Shown here: piece after piece, positions 17,135-24,033 of the stretch
Numbering within the stretch: position 1 is the first letter of the stretch
Layout: every line of letters starts with the position of its first letter
Assembly (NCBI GenBank): GCA_964622685.1
Contig: CAZUUU010000001.1
Location: 4,631 to 68,630 of the forward strand
Origin: Methylibium sp964622685
Lineage (GTDB): Bacteria; Pseudomonadota; Gammaproteobacteria; Burkholderiales; Burkholderiaceae_C
DNA length: 64,000 bases
Direction: 5' to 3'
The notes under the pieces: generated by a model
What the model was told of the DNA's origin: nothing
What the model saw: the letters and a program-made list of their open reading frames with translations, nothing else
Database searches by the model: none
Made by a program: the position numbers and the translations under genes

Positions 17135-19233
17135 GCCAGGGCCTCCGTGGTCGCGGCCCGCATCGCCGGCCCCATCACCTCCGCCAGCGCCACGTCGCCG
17201 CGACGCCAGGCCGCGGCCAGGCTGCGCTCGATGACCGCCACCGCAGCCTCGTCGGCCGCCCGCATCAGCCGGATGCCGCACCCGCGGTTGCGCCCTTCGG
17301 CCTTGGCGTGGAACAGGGCGGCATCGACCAGGCCTACCGCGCGCTCCCACGGCAGCGCGAGCTGCGCCGGCACCAGCGGGAAGGTCGCGAAGCCGATCGA
17401 GGCCGTGACCGGCTGGCGGCGCCCGCCGACCTCGAAGGGCGCGGCGCCGATCGCCGCCAGCAGGCGCTCGACCAGCTGCTCGGCCTGCTCGGCCGGCAGC
17501 GCCGGCAGCAGCATCAGGAACTCCTCGCCGCCCCAGCGCGCCAGCAGGTCGGCCTCGCGCAGCACCTCGCGCAGGCGCCGTGCGACCTCGACGAGCACCG
17601 CGTCGCCGCTGGCGTGCCCGGCGCTGTCGTTGACGCGCTTGAAGTGATCGAGGTCGAGCATCAGCAGCGTGCCGGTGAAGGCTGCGGGCCGCTCGCGCAA
17701 CACGGCCTGGACGTGGCGCCGGTTGGACAGGTCGGTCAGCGGGTCCTGCCCGCCCTGCACGCGCAACTGCTCGTTGGCCTGCGCCATGGCCCGGTTGTCG
17801 CGCCGGTCCTGGCGCAGCAGCAGCACGCCCAGCGCCAGCAGCAGCGCGCCGGCCACGGTGCCCAGCGCCCAGGCGCGCTGGCGCATGCCCTGGCCGCGCA
17901 GCTGGGCGTCCTGCATCGCGCCCTGCTCGCTGAGCGCCGTCATCTCGCGCTCGCGCTGTTCGCGCTCGTAGCGTTCCTGCAGGTCGAGCACGGCCCGCTG
18001 GTGGTCGCGCTGGCCCAGGCTGTCCTGCAGTTCGCGCAGCTGGTGGTGGGCCGCGATCGCGGCGCGCAGGTCACCGGCGCGCTCGTAGGCCGCGGCGGCA
18101 TCGACCAGGATCGCGGCCTCCTCGGCCCGCGCGCCCTTGCGGCGCTCGATGGCCAGTGCCATGTCGATGTGCTGGCGCCCCGCGTCGACCTGCCGCAGGC
18201 CGACCTCGGCCAGGCCGAGGTTGGTCAGCGCGAGCGACTCGGCGCTGCTGTCGCCGAGCGCGCGCGCACCCGCCAGGGCCTGCTGCGAGGCGGCGAGCGC
18301 GGCCTCGAAGGCGCCGCCGCGCAGGTGCACGTCGGCGACGTTGCTCAGCACCAGCACCTCCTGGGCCTTCCAGCCGGCCTCGCGGGCCAGCGACAGCGCG
18401 GCATTGAAGGCCACGAGGCTGCGCGCCGGCGTCTCGAAGTTGCTGAGGATGTTGCCCTCGGTGTTGCGCACGCGCGATTGCTCGGCCGGGTTGTCGGCGC
18501 GCACCGCCCATTGCCAGGCCTGCGCGTTGAACTCGAGCGCCCGCTCGTTCTGGCCGGCGCGCTGCAGCACATAGGCCAGCTGGTCGAGCGCGCGGGCCTG
18601 CAGCAGCGCCCCGTCGGGCTCGCCCTGCAGCGCGCGGGCGATGCGCGTGGTCTCCTGGGCGGAGGCCAGCGCGTGGTCGAGGTTGCCGCGCTCGTAGCGC
18701 ACCCGCGTCAGCATGTGCTGCAGGCGGAAGCGTTCGACGCTCGAGGGTGGCGCCGGGCTGAGCTTCAGCGCCGTGCCCAGGTCGGCCTCGGCACGCGCCA
18801 GCTCGCCTTGCTGGCGCTCGAGGTTGGCCGCCACCGCCAGCGCGGCGGCGCGCGCGGCGGCGCGCGCGGCGGCGCTGCCGTGGTCGCGGCCCAGGGTTTC
18901 CAGCTCGCGCTGCACCTCGGCCATCGCGGCCGCGCGGTTGAGGTCGCCGAGCGTCAGGCCCAGCAGGGTCAGCAGTTCCAGCCGCGCGGCGCCGGCACCG
19001 CTGCTGCGGGCGCGCAGCGACTGCAGGCTGGCCACGGTGGCCTCGGGCCGGCTGCGGGCCCGCTCGGAGAGCGCACGCAGGTCGGCGGGCGAGGGCAAGG
19101 CTGCCTCGCCCGCGGCGGGTGGGGAGTTCGTCTCGCCGGCGGCCGGCAGGGCCGACGCCGCCATGGCTGCGGCCAGCAGCCAGGCCGCCACACGGACACG
19201 GGCCACGAGGCCCGCGCGGTCAGGGCGTCTCAT
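17131..19233 (-). CDS. TPR-GGDEF diguanylate cyclase (first of pair)
   Basis: This 700-residue membrane diguanylate cyclase is a paralogue of the next gene. It has a leader (RVAAWLLAAAMAASALPAAG), a periplasmic helical-repeat region of about 400 residues, a transmembrane segment (AWALGTVAGALLLALGVLLL) and a GGDEF domain with GGEEF and inhibitory-site motif READ. ATG at 19233 is used; another in-frame ATG six codons earlier (MDDRTT) is possible. The gene is coupled by a 4-nt ATGA overlap to the second cyclase. The two probably respond to different periplasmic signals through their repeat regions, since the cyclase domains are more alike than the sensors. Confidence 0.92.
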   Translation of the reverse strand: MRRPDRAGLVARVRVAAWLLAAAMAASALPAAGETNSPPAAGEAALPSPADLRALSERARSRPEATVASLQSLRARSSGAGAARLELLTLLGLTLGDLNRAAAMAEVQRELETLGRDHGSAAARAAARAAALAVAANLERQQGELARAEADLGTALKLSPAPPSSVERFRLQHMLTRVRYERGNLDHALASAQETTRIARALQGEPDGALLQARALDQLAYVLQRAGQNERALEFNAQAWQWAVRADNPAEQSRVRNTEGNILSNFETPARSLVAFNAALSLAREAGWKAQEVLVLSNVADVHLRGGAFEAALAASQQALAGARALGDSSAESLALTNLGLAEVGLRQVDAGRQHIDMALAIERRKGARAEEAAILVDAAAAYERAGDLRAAIAAHHQLRELQDSLGQRDHQRAVLDLQERYEREQREREMTALSEQGAMQDAQLRGQGMRQRAWALGTVAGALLLALGVLLLRQDRRDNRAMAQANEQLRVQGGQDPLTDLSNRRHVQAVLRERPAAFTGTLLMLDLDHFKRVNDSAGHASGDAVLVEVARRLREVLREADLLARWGGEEFLMLLPALPAEQAEQLVERLLAAIGAAPFEVGGRRQPVTASIGFATFPLVPAQLALPWERAVGLVDAALFHAKAEGRNRGCGIRLMRAADEAAVAVIERSLAAAWRRGDVALAEVMGPAMRAATTEALA

Positions 19234-19393
19234 CGTCGTTCTATCGTCCATCGCAGGCCTGACTTGAACCAAGGCCGAAGGCCGCTGCCGGGCAGGCGCC
19301 CCGCAGTGTAGGCAGCGCTGCGGCCGCCGTGCGCATGCCGCAGCCTGCACAGCGGCAATGCAGCACGCCGCGGCGCGCGAAGTTCGACAGGGG

Positions 19394-19466
19394 AAAAAAG
19401 TGAGGGGAGCGGGACGTGCTGGTCAGGGGCTCGCTCTCATCCACCCCGACCCGCCCGCTCCCCCTT
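19394..19466 (-). terminator. Rho-independent terminator of the small-gene unit
   Basis: On the minus strand, a perfect 10-bp inverted repeat (GGGGAGCGGG with CCCGCTCCCC, at 19454-19463 and 19404-19413) is followed by TCAC and six Ts (19394-19399). The loop of about 40 nt is large and may fold internally. It starts 9 nt after the stop codon of the 67-residue gene at 19472-19675, so it probably ends the transcript of the two small genes. Confidence 0.6.
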
Positions 19467-19471
19467 GGACG

Positions 19472-19675
19472 TCAACCAGTCCGCAACCTTTGCCGCGGCA
19501 GCGCCGCGGGCATGACGAACGGCAGTTCGAGCTGCCGCGAGGCGCTGCGCGTGGGCAGCACCTGACCCTTGCCCATCGCCGCCGGCCCGAGTCCGCCGAA
19601 GCCGCTGTCGCGCTGAGGGACCGTGGCAAGACGGGCCATCTGCGAAGCCAGGCTGAAGCGGGGGCTGTTGCTCAT
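19472..19675 (-). CDS. small hypothetical protein, 67 residues
   Basis: I do not recognise this protein. It is a basic 67-residue product beginning MSNSPRFSLASQMARLA and ending LPRQRLRTG, with no membrane segment. High GC at third codon positions fits a real gene. The ribosome site is weak, but the gene lies 47 nt downstream of another small gene with a very strong site and directly before a terminator on the same strand, which supports a two-gene transcript. A false positive is still possible. Confidence 0.45.
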   Translation of the reverse strand: MSNSPRFSLASQMARLATVPQRDSGFGGLGPAAMGKGQVLPTRSASRQLELPFVMPAALPRQRLRTG

Positions 19676-19722
19676 GGGAGGCTCGCCGACGAAATTTCCA
19701 ACGACGCTTTCTCTTGTCCGTA

Positions 19723-19965
19723 TCAGCGGCCGCTCAGCCACTCGCTGGGCGCGAACTCCATGCCCGCAAGCACGCCGTTCATCGGCGTGGCGCCCTGGCC
19801 CGGACCCGCCGAGCGCAGGGCGCGCTGCAGGCCCTTGAGCCAGCCCGGCGCTGCCGCACTGGCCTGCCGCTCGCGTGCCGCGAGCCGCAGCATCGAGGAC
19901 ACCGAACCGAGCGTGCCGCCGCGGGCGGCTTGCGTGCGCAAGCGGGGTCTGAGGGTCGGGGCCAT
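19723..19965 (-). CDS. small hypothetical protein, 80 residues
   Basis: I do not recognise this 80-residue basic protein (MAPTLRPRLRTQAARGGTLG, ending APSEWLSGR). The start is unusually well supported: CAGGAGGAATCCGC before ATG contains an almost ideal Shine-Dalgarno sequence at 6 nt spacing. It has no membrane helix or known motif. A perfect CGCAAG/CTTGCG palindrome lies 26 nt upstream of the ATG. The next gene on the strand is another small protein followed by a terminator. The two products are not obviously similar to each other. Confidence 0.6.
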   Translation of the reverse strand: MAPTLRPRLRTQAARGGTLGSVSSMLRLAARERQASAAAPGWLKGLQRALRSAGPGQGATPMNGVLAGMEFAPSEWLSGR

Positions 19966-19991
19966 GCGGATTCCTCCTGCCGTGTTGGCAG

Positions 19992-20008
19992 CGCAAGTGC
20001 ATCTTGCG
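19992..20008. promoter_or_regulatory. palindrome upstream of small-gene unit
   Basis: This inverted repeat has 6-bp arms and a 5-bp centre (CGCAAG-TGCAT-CTTGCG) and lies 26 nt upstream of the 80-residue small gene. Its position fits an operator near the transcription start. The rest of the 232-nt gap to the hydrolase stop codon holds no gene I can support; a CGACG-AAAAA-CGTCG palindrome lies near 20150. Confidence 0.35.
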
Positions 20009-20197
20009 TGCCACGGCCCGCGAGCCCCGGGCGGCACGGGTCGATGCCCGCCGCCGGCCCCAGGGCGTGCACTGGATCACACGGCGGCGTTGCGGGCGTC
20101 GCGGGCGCGCCGGCCGATGGTCACATGGGCGACGTTTTTCGTCGGCCGCGCGACAGGGCGTTGCGCCCGCCGCGTAACAGCGGGTTGCGCCGCGCGC

Positions 20198-21091
20198 TCA
20201 GCGCAGGTGGTCGCGCACCGCGGCGACCACCTCGGCATCGCCCAGCAGGCGCCGATGGCCCAGGCCCTCGGTCGGCCACAGCCGCACGCCGGCGCCCAGC
20301 GCGGCCAGCCGCCGGCTGATGTCGAAGGGCGCCACGCGGTCGGCGCGGTCGTGGACGATCAGCGTCGGCAGCTGCAGCGCCGGGCCCAGTTGCTCGGGCT
20401 CGAAGCGGTCGAGCAGCAGGCCCTCGCTGGCCTCGATATGGGACTGCATGCGCTCGCGCTGCCCCGGGTCCAGGCCCAGGCCGCGGGCGAACCAGCCCAG
20501 CACCTGGCGCGGCGGCGGCGACGGCGCCAGCAGCACCAGCCGGCGCCACGCCAGCCCGCGCTGCAGGGCGGCGGCGGCGGCCAGCGCGCCGAGCGAGTGC
20601 GCCACCACGGCGTCGACCGGGCCGAGCCGCGCGACGGCGTACTCCAGGGCACGCAGGAACTGCGGCAGGGTGCTGCGCCCGCCATCGCTGCGGCCGTGGG
20701 CCGGGAAGTCCATCAGCACCGGATCGAAGCCGTCGGCGCGCAGTGCCTCGGCCAGCGGCAGCAGTTGCAGCGCGTGGCCGCCCCAGCCGTGCAGCAGCAG
20801 CACGCGCCGCCCGGTGCCGGCCTCGGCGCGGCGGTAGACCGTCAGCGAGGCCCGCTCGAAGGGCCAGCGCTCGATCTGCCAGCCCGCCGGTGCGGCCAGC
20901 CGGCGCGCGACGCGCTTGCCCGGCAGCGGCGTGAAGAACAGCCGCGCCGCGAGCCGCGTGCCCAGGGTCGGGCGCAGCGCGTGCGCGAGCCGCAGGCCGG
21001 CGCCCAGCCAGGCGGCGACGCGCGCGCCGCCGAACAGCTCGGCAGCCGGGTTGGCAGCCGGATGGGCCACCCCTTGGACGGTCGAGCCCAT
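20198..21091 (-). CDS. alpha/beta hydrolase under TetR control
   Basis: This 297-residue alpha/beta hydrolase shows the oxyanion-side motif LLLHGWGGHA, the nucleophile elbow AHSLGA (Ser), an acid in the segment IVHDRADRVAPF, and the base His in EGLGHRR. The fold suggests an esterase, thioesterase or lipase-like enzyme. The first 90 residues precede the core and are Arg-rich, without a signal peptide. The ATG lies only 4 nt after the stop of a 37-residue membrane protein gene, so the two are one operon. A TetR operator sits upstream of that operon. The substrate is unknown; the regulator suggests a lipid or a lipophilic compound (inference). Confidence 0.9.
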   Translation of the reverse strand: MGSTVQGVAHPAANPAAELFGGARVAAWLGAGLRLAHALRPTLGTRLAARLFFTPLPGKRVARRLAAPAGWQIERWPFERASLTVYRRAEAGTGRRVLLLHGWGGHALQLLPLAEALRADGFDPVLMDFPAHGRSDGGRSTLPQFLRALEYAVARLGPVDAVVAHSLGALAAAAALQRGLAWRRLVLLAPSPPPRQVLGWFARGLGLDPGQRERMQSHIEASEGLLLDRFEPEQLGPALQLPTLIVHDRADRVAPFDISRRLAALGAGVRLWPTEGLGHRRLLGDAEVVAAVRDHLR

Positions 21092-21095
21092 GGCC

Positions 21096-21209
21096 TCAGG
21101 CGAGGTCGAAGTCGGCGTTGCGCGCCGGGATGCTGCGCAGCACGGCCGCGATGCGGCGTGCGCCGCGGTAGGCCAGGTAAGCGACGAGAGCGATGGCGAA
21201 GATCCACAT
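21096..21209 (-). CDS. 37-residue single-pass membrane protein
   Basis: This gene is short but well supported. ATG at 21209 is preceded by GAAGGAGCCTGTC, a strong ribosome site. The product starts MWIFAIALVAYLAYRGARRI, which is one transmembrane helix followed by positive charges, and ends ARNADFDLA, an acidic tail. Its stop codon is 4 nt before the hydrolase ATG, so the two genes are cotranscribed. A TetR-type operator lies about 42 nt upstream of the ATG. It may anchor or modulate the hydrolase at the membrane (inference). I know no named family for it. Confidence 0.75.
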   Translation of the reverse strand: MWIFAIALVAYLAYRGARRIAAVLRSIPARNADFDLA

Positions 21210-21250
21210 GACAGGCTCCTTCAATGAGCAGGCCCGCGGCGCGGGCGATA

Positions 21251-21266
21251 TCGCACGACTGTGCGA
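21251..21266. promoter_or_regulatory. TetR operator upstream of the membrane-peptide/hydrolase operon
   Basis: This is a perfect palindrome, TCGCAC-GACT-GTGCGA, followed by AATT. The same site with one changed base lies in the promoter of the tetR gene at 21939-21954. It lies about 42 nt upstream of the 37-residue protein's ATG, where repressor binding would block transcription of the operon. Confidence 0.75.
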
Positions 21267-21309
21267 AATTGGGGCGGGCCGGAACGGCAGGCGGGCATGG
21301 CCGGTTCCG

Positions 21310-21927
21310 TCAGGCCGGGGAGGGATCGGTCCGCAGGCCGCGCATCAGCCGCCCGTAGGCGGCCCAGGCGCGGTCGGCGGCCTTGGGGTCGCGCAGGAAG
21401 CGCGCGTCGCGCATCAGCGCGATGAACAGGGCGTCGAGCTCGAACACCAGCTGGTCGGGGTCGGTGTCGGCCCGCAGCTCGCCGGTTTCCATCGACTGCA
21501 CGATGCTGCGCCGGAGCGCCGCGCGCCAGCGCAGCACGCCGTCGAGCAGCGCATCGCGCAGCGGGCCTTCGCGGTCGTCGAACTCGAAGGCGCCGGCGCT
21601 GAAGATGCAGCCCGAGCGGATGTCGACGTCGCGCGCCCGCTGCAGCCACAAGCGCATCAATGCGTCGAGGCGCGGCAGGCCGCGCGGTTCGCGCAGCGCC
21701 GGGATCACCACCGCCTGCACGAAGCGGCGCTCGAACTCGGCGATGACGGCCTGCTGCAGGGCCTCGCGCGAGCCGATGCGCGAGAACACGCCGCTCTTGC
21801 TGAGGCCCAGCTTCTTGGCCACCTCGCCCAGGCTCAGCGACTCCAGACCCTCGGCGGTGGCCATCTCGAGCGCGGTGTCGAGGATGGCCGCGCGGGTCAG
21901 CTCGCTGCGGTCGGTCTTGGCGTCCAT
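21310..21927 (-). CDS. TetR family transcriptional regulator
   Basis: This 205-residue TetR repressor has its helix-turn-helix at about residues 25-50 (SLGEVAKKLGLSKSGVFSRI, then SREALQQAV). The C-terminal half is a ligand-binding helical domain with one Cys in RSGCIFSAGAFEFDD, a motif typical of the YxxxC-lacking subgroup that often controls lipid or xenobiotic genes. Two matching palindromes lie at its own promoter and at the promoter of the 37-residue protein/hydrolase operon downstream, so it probably controls itself and that operon. Start ATG at 21927 is used; another ATG lies three codons upstream at 21936. Confidence 0.9.
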   Translation of the reverse strand: MDAKTDRSELTRAAILDTALEMATAEGLESLSLGEVAKKLGLSKSGVFSRIGSREALQQAVIAEFERRFVQAVVIPALREPRGLPRLDALMRLWLQRARDVDIRSGCIFSAGAFEFDDREGPLRDALLDGVLRWRAALRRSIVQSMETGELRADTDPDQLVFELDALFIALMRDARFLRDPKAADRAWAAYGRLMRGLRTDPSPA

Positions 21928-21934
21928 GGATCTC

Positions 21935-21973
21935 AATTTAGCACAGTCGTGCGAAATTGCAAGCCACCCCTCG
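21935..21973 (-). promoter_or_regulatory. tetR promoter with overlapping operator
   Basis: On the minus strand a sigma-70-like promoter is visible: TTGCAA, a 16-nt spacer and TAAATT, about 10-15 nt before the tetR start. The operator TCGCAC-GACT-GTGCTA (21939-21954) lies over the spacer and the -10 box, and AATT on both sides extends the symmetry to 24 bp with one mismatched pair. The overlap predicts autorepression. Confidence 0.7.
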
Positions 21974-21981
21974 GCCCACCC

Positions 21982-22659
21982 TCAGCGCCGGCCGGCCTCC
22001 TCCAGCGCCAGCGTGCGGATGTCGGCCAGCATCACGGCCGGCTGCACGAAGTCCAGGGCGTAGATCTCGCGCACCATGGCGGCCGCGTCGATCAGGAAGA
22101 GCTTGAGCATGTGGTTGCGCGTGCGCGTCGGCCGGCCCGCCTCGTCGCGCACGATGCTGACGTCCTGGCCGAAGGCATCGAGCAGCGGCAGCAGCTCCTG
22201 CACCGAGCGCGACGTCGCGAGCCGCCATTCCAGCCGCGCGTCGTTCAGCAGGCCGTCGCCGTAGAGCGTCAGCGCGTGCGGCGTGTCGTGCTGCGGGTCG
22301 AAGCTGATGTTGACGAAGCGCACCCGGCGCGCCAGCGGCGGCTCGGCCAGCAGGGTCTCGCGCAGGCCGGTCAAGGTGCGGTAGGCGAACGGGCAGCCCC
22401 AGGCATCGGCACAGTAGGTGTAGAAGAAGCTGAGCAGGGTCAGCTTGCCGGTCGTCAGCCGCGACAGCCGCAGCGGCCGCCCGGAGGCGTCGATCAGCAG
22501 GCCGTCCGGGCAGCGCTGGATGCGCTGCAGCGTGTAGCTGCCAGGGGCCGGCGGCGTGAACTCCAGGCGTGGCGCCTGCGGCTGCAGCGGGTCGGCCGCC
22601 GCCAGCAAGCGCAGCGGCCCGGCCGCCAGCGCCCCGCCCAGCAGGCCGCGGCGGCGCAT
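21982..22659 (-). CDS. SCO1/SenC-like copper protein partnered with MtoX
   Basis: This 225-residue exported thioredoxin-fold protein resembles SCO1/SenC copper chaperones. It has a leader (MRRRGLLGGALAAGPLRLLA), a strand LTLLSFFYTYC, the distal segment VNISFDPQHDTP and a conserved His in TRNHMLKLFLID. The paired cysteines are in YTYCADAWGCPF, five residues apart, where standard SCO proteins have CxxxC. The ATG shares one base with the stop codon of the upstream methanethiol oxidase gene, so the two are cotranslated. Copper delivery to that enzyme is the likely role, since SCO genes accompany mtoX in other bacteria. Confidence 0.8.
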   Translation of the reverse strand: MRRRGLLGGALAAGPLRLLAAADPLQPQAPRLEFTPPAPGSYTLQRIQRCPDGLLIDASGRPLRLSRLTTGKLTLLSFFYTYCADAWGCPFAYRTLTGLRETLLAEPPLARRVRFVNISFDPQHDTPHALTLYGDGLLNDARLEWRLATSRSVQELLPLLDAFGQDVSIVRDEAGRPTRTRNHMLKLFLIDAAAMVREIYALDFVQPAVMLADIRTLALEEAGRR

Positions 22660-23927
22660 CAGTAGGCCCTGGCGCTGAACTTCATGTGGTGGGCACGGCC
22701 GAGCTTCTCCTTCGCGAAGTCGACCTCGAAGGCGGGCTGGAGCTCCTTGCCGTCCCAGTGGAAGGCCCGCAGGAACTGCTCGTTGTCGGCGCCGGCCTTG
22801 TCCCACTTCTCCAGCAGGCTGGAGGTGACGTAGACGCGCTTGCCGTCCCAGCTCTGCGAGATCATGTTGACCTGCTTGCCGGTGACCTTGGCATAGGTCT
22901 GCTTCGGCGCCTCCGGGTTCGTCAGGTCGAAGTAGCGCGTCGTGCCGTCCATGAAGGTGTTGACCCACAGGCCCTTGCCGTCGGCGGTGATCGAGATGTC
23001 CACCGGCAGCGGGATCTTGGCCGGGTCGCCGATCGTGCCGACCTCCCGGGCCTGCCAGCCGCCCCGGTCGTCCGGCTTGACGAGCCAGAGCTTCGAGGTC
23101 AGCGCGGTGGCGGTGATGGCCCAGCTGTCGCCGGGCTTGAGCGACCAGCGGATCTCGAGCGGCGCGCCGGGCACGCTGAAGACCTGCCTGGGCTTCATCG
23201 CCTTCAGGTCCCACAGCACCATGGTGTTGCCGAAGCGCTTCATCGCGGCGGCGTCGGCCACGACGTCGCCGAGCGGGCGGCGGTAGTTGTCGATGCCGGT
23301 GAAGCTGGACGTCAGCAGCGCGTTGCGCGCCGGGTTGACGGCGATGTCGTAGCCGTAGCCGTCGCCCTTGACACCGCCGATCTCGCCGGTGGGCATCGCG
23401 TACTTCGCGACGAACCGGCCCTGGTTGTTGTAGACCGCCATGCCGGTGGCGCCGCCCTGGTCGGCGCTGTTGGACAGGCCGGCGATCAGCATGCGGCCGG
23501 GCAGCGCGTAGAAGGTGTGCGGTCCGACGTAGCCGCTCTTGGCGGCGAAGTCCTTGATCGTGCGCACGAGCCGGGGCCGGGCCGGGTTGCTGCCGACGTC
23601 GAAGACGTGGATCCGGCTGTCCTCCAGGCCGCCGGCCCACAGGTAGCGGCGGTCGTCGGTGAAGCCCATGTGGTGCGCCTCGCCGCGGCCGCCGGTCGAG
23701 ACGCTGTGCACGACCTTGCCGTAGGTCCTCGACTTCGGGTTGGCGTCGACCGTCACCAGCTTTTCGGAGCCGTCGCCCAGGCCCTCGACGCCGAGGGTCC
23801 AGACATGCACGTAGTCTTCCTGGCCCTTGATGAGCTTGCTCATGTAGGGCGAGTTGCAGGTCTCGTCGGCCTGCACGGCCAGGGCGACGGGCAACAGCAG
23901 GGCCATGGCGAGAGCGTGGTGTCGCAT
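22659..23927 (-). CDS. mtoX: methanethiol oxidase, selenium-binding protein (SBP56) family
   Basis: This 422-residue protein belongs to the SBP56 family of seven-bladed propellers. The bacterial members studied are copper-dependent periplasmic methanethiol oxidases (MtoX) that yield formaldehyde, sulfide and hydrogen peroxide. A Sec leader of about 20 residues (MALLLPVALAVQA) agrees with export. Family segments include CNSPYMSKLIKGQEDYVHVW, GRGEAHHMGF, GPHTFYALPGRMLI, PLEIRWSLKPGD and a C-terminal GRAHHMKF. The His-rich motifs probably bind copper. A GAAGGAG site precedes ATG, a well-formed promoter lies upstream, and a SCO-like copper protein gene follows in the same unit. No MauG-like gene is seen. 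Confidence 0.85.
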   Translation of the reverse strand: MRHHALAMALLLPVALAVQADETCNSPYMSKLIKGQEDYVHVWTLGVEGLGDGSEKLVTVDANPKSRTYGKVVHSVSTGGRGEAHHMGFTDDRRYLWAGGLEDSRIHVFDVGSNPARPRLVRTIKDFAAKSGYVGPHTFYALPGRMLIAGLSNSADQGGATGMAVYNNQGRFVAKYAMPTGEIGGVKGDGYGYDIAVNPARNALLTSSFTGIDNYRRPLGDVVADAAAMKRFGNTMVLWDLKAMKPRQVFSVPGAPLEIRWSLKPGDSWAITATALTSKLWLVKPDDRGGWQAREVGTIGDPAKIPLPVDISITADGKGLWVNTFMDGTTRYFDLTNPEAPKQTYAKVTGKQVNMISQSWDGKRVYVTSSLLEKWDKAGADNEQFLRAFHWDGKELQPAFEVDFAKEKLGRAHHMKFSARAY

Positions 23928-23945
23928 CGCGGTCTCCTTCGTGGT

Positions 23946-23985
23946 GTCGGTCCACCGACGATAGATCGCCGACCCTCGCTGTCAA
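23946..23985 (-). promoter_or_regulatory. mtoX promoter with palindromic candidate operator
   Basis: On the minus strand, a consensus TTGACA (23980-23985) is followed after 16 nt by TATCGT (23958-23963), and then by a perfect palindrome GTCGGT-GG-ACCGAC (23946-23959) that touches the -10 box and the expected transcription start. The mtoX ATG is 19 nt further on. This looks like a regulated sigma-70 promoter; the regulator is not evident nearby. Confidence 0.6.
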
Positions 23986-24033
23986 GACCACGAAGCGCGT
24001 CAGCTCATGCGCTGAGCGTTCCGGCGCGGCGTT

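Noticed and set aside
19966..20197. Extension of the 80-residue small gene upstream to a longer protein
   Set aside because: The extra sequence is Arg-rich shadow without conserved features, and the ideal ribosome site is directly before the internal ATG at 19965.
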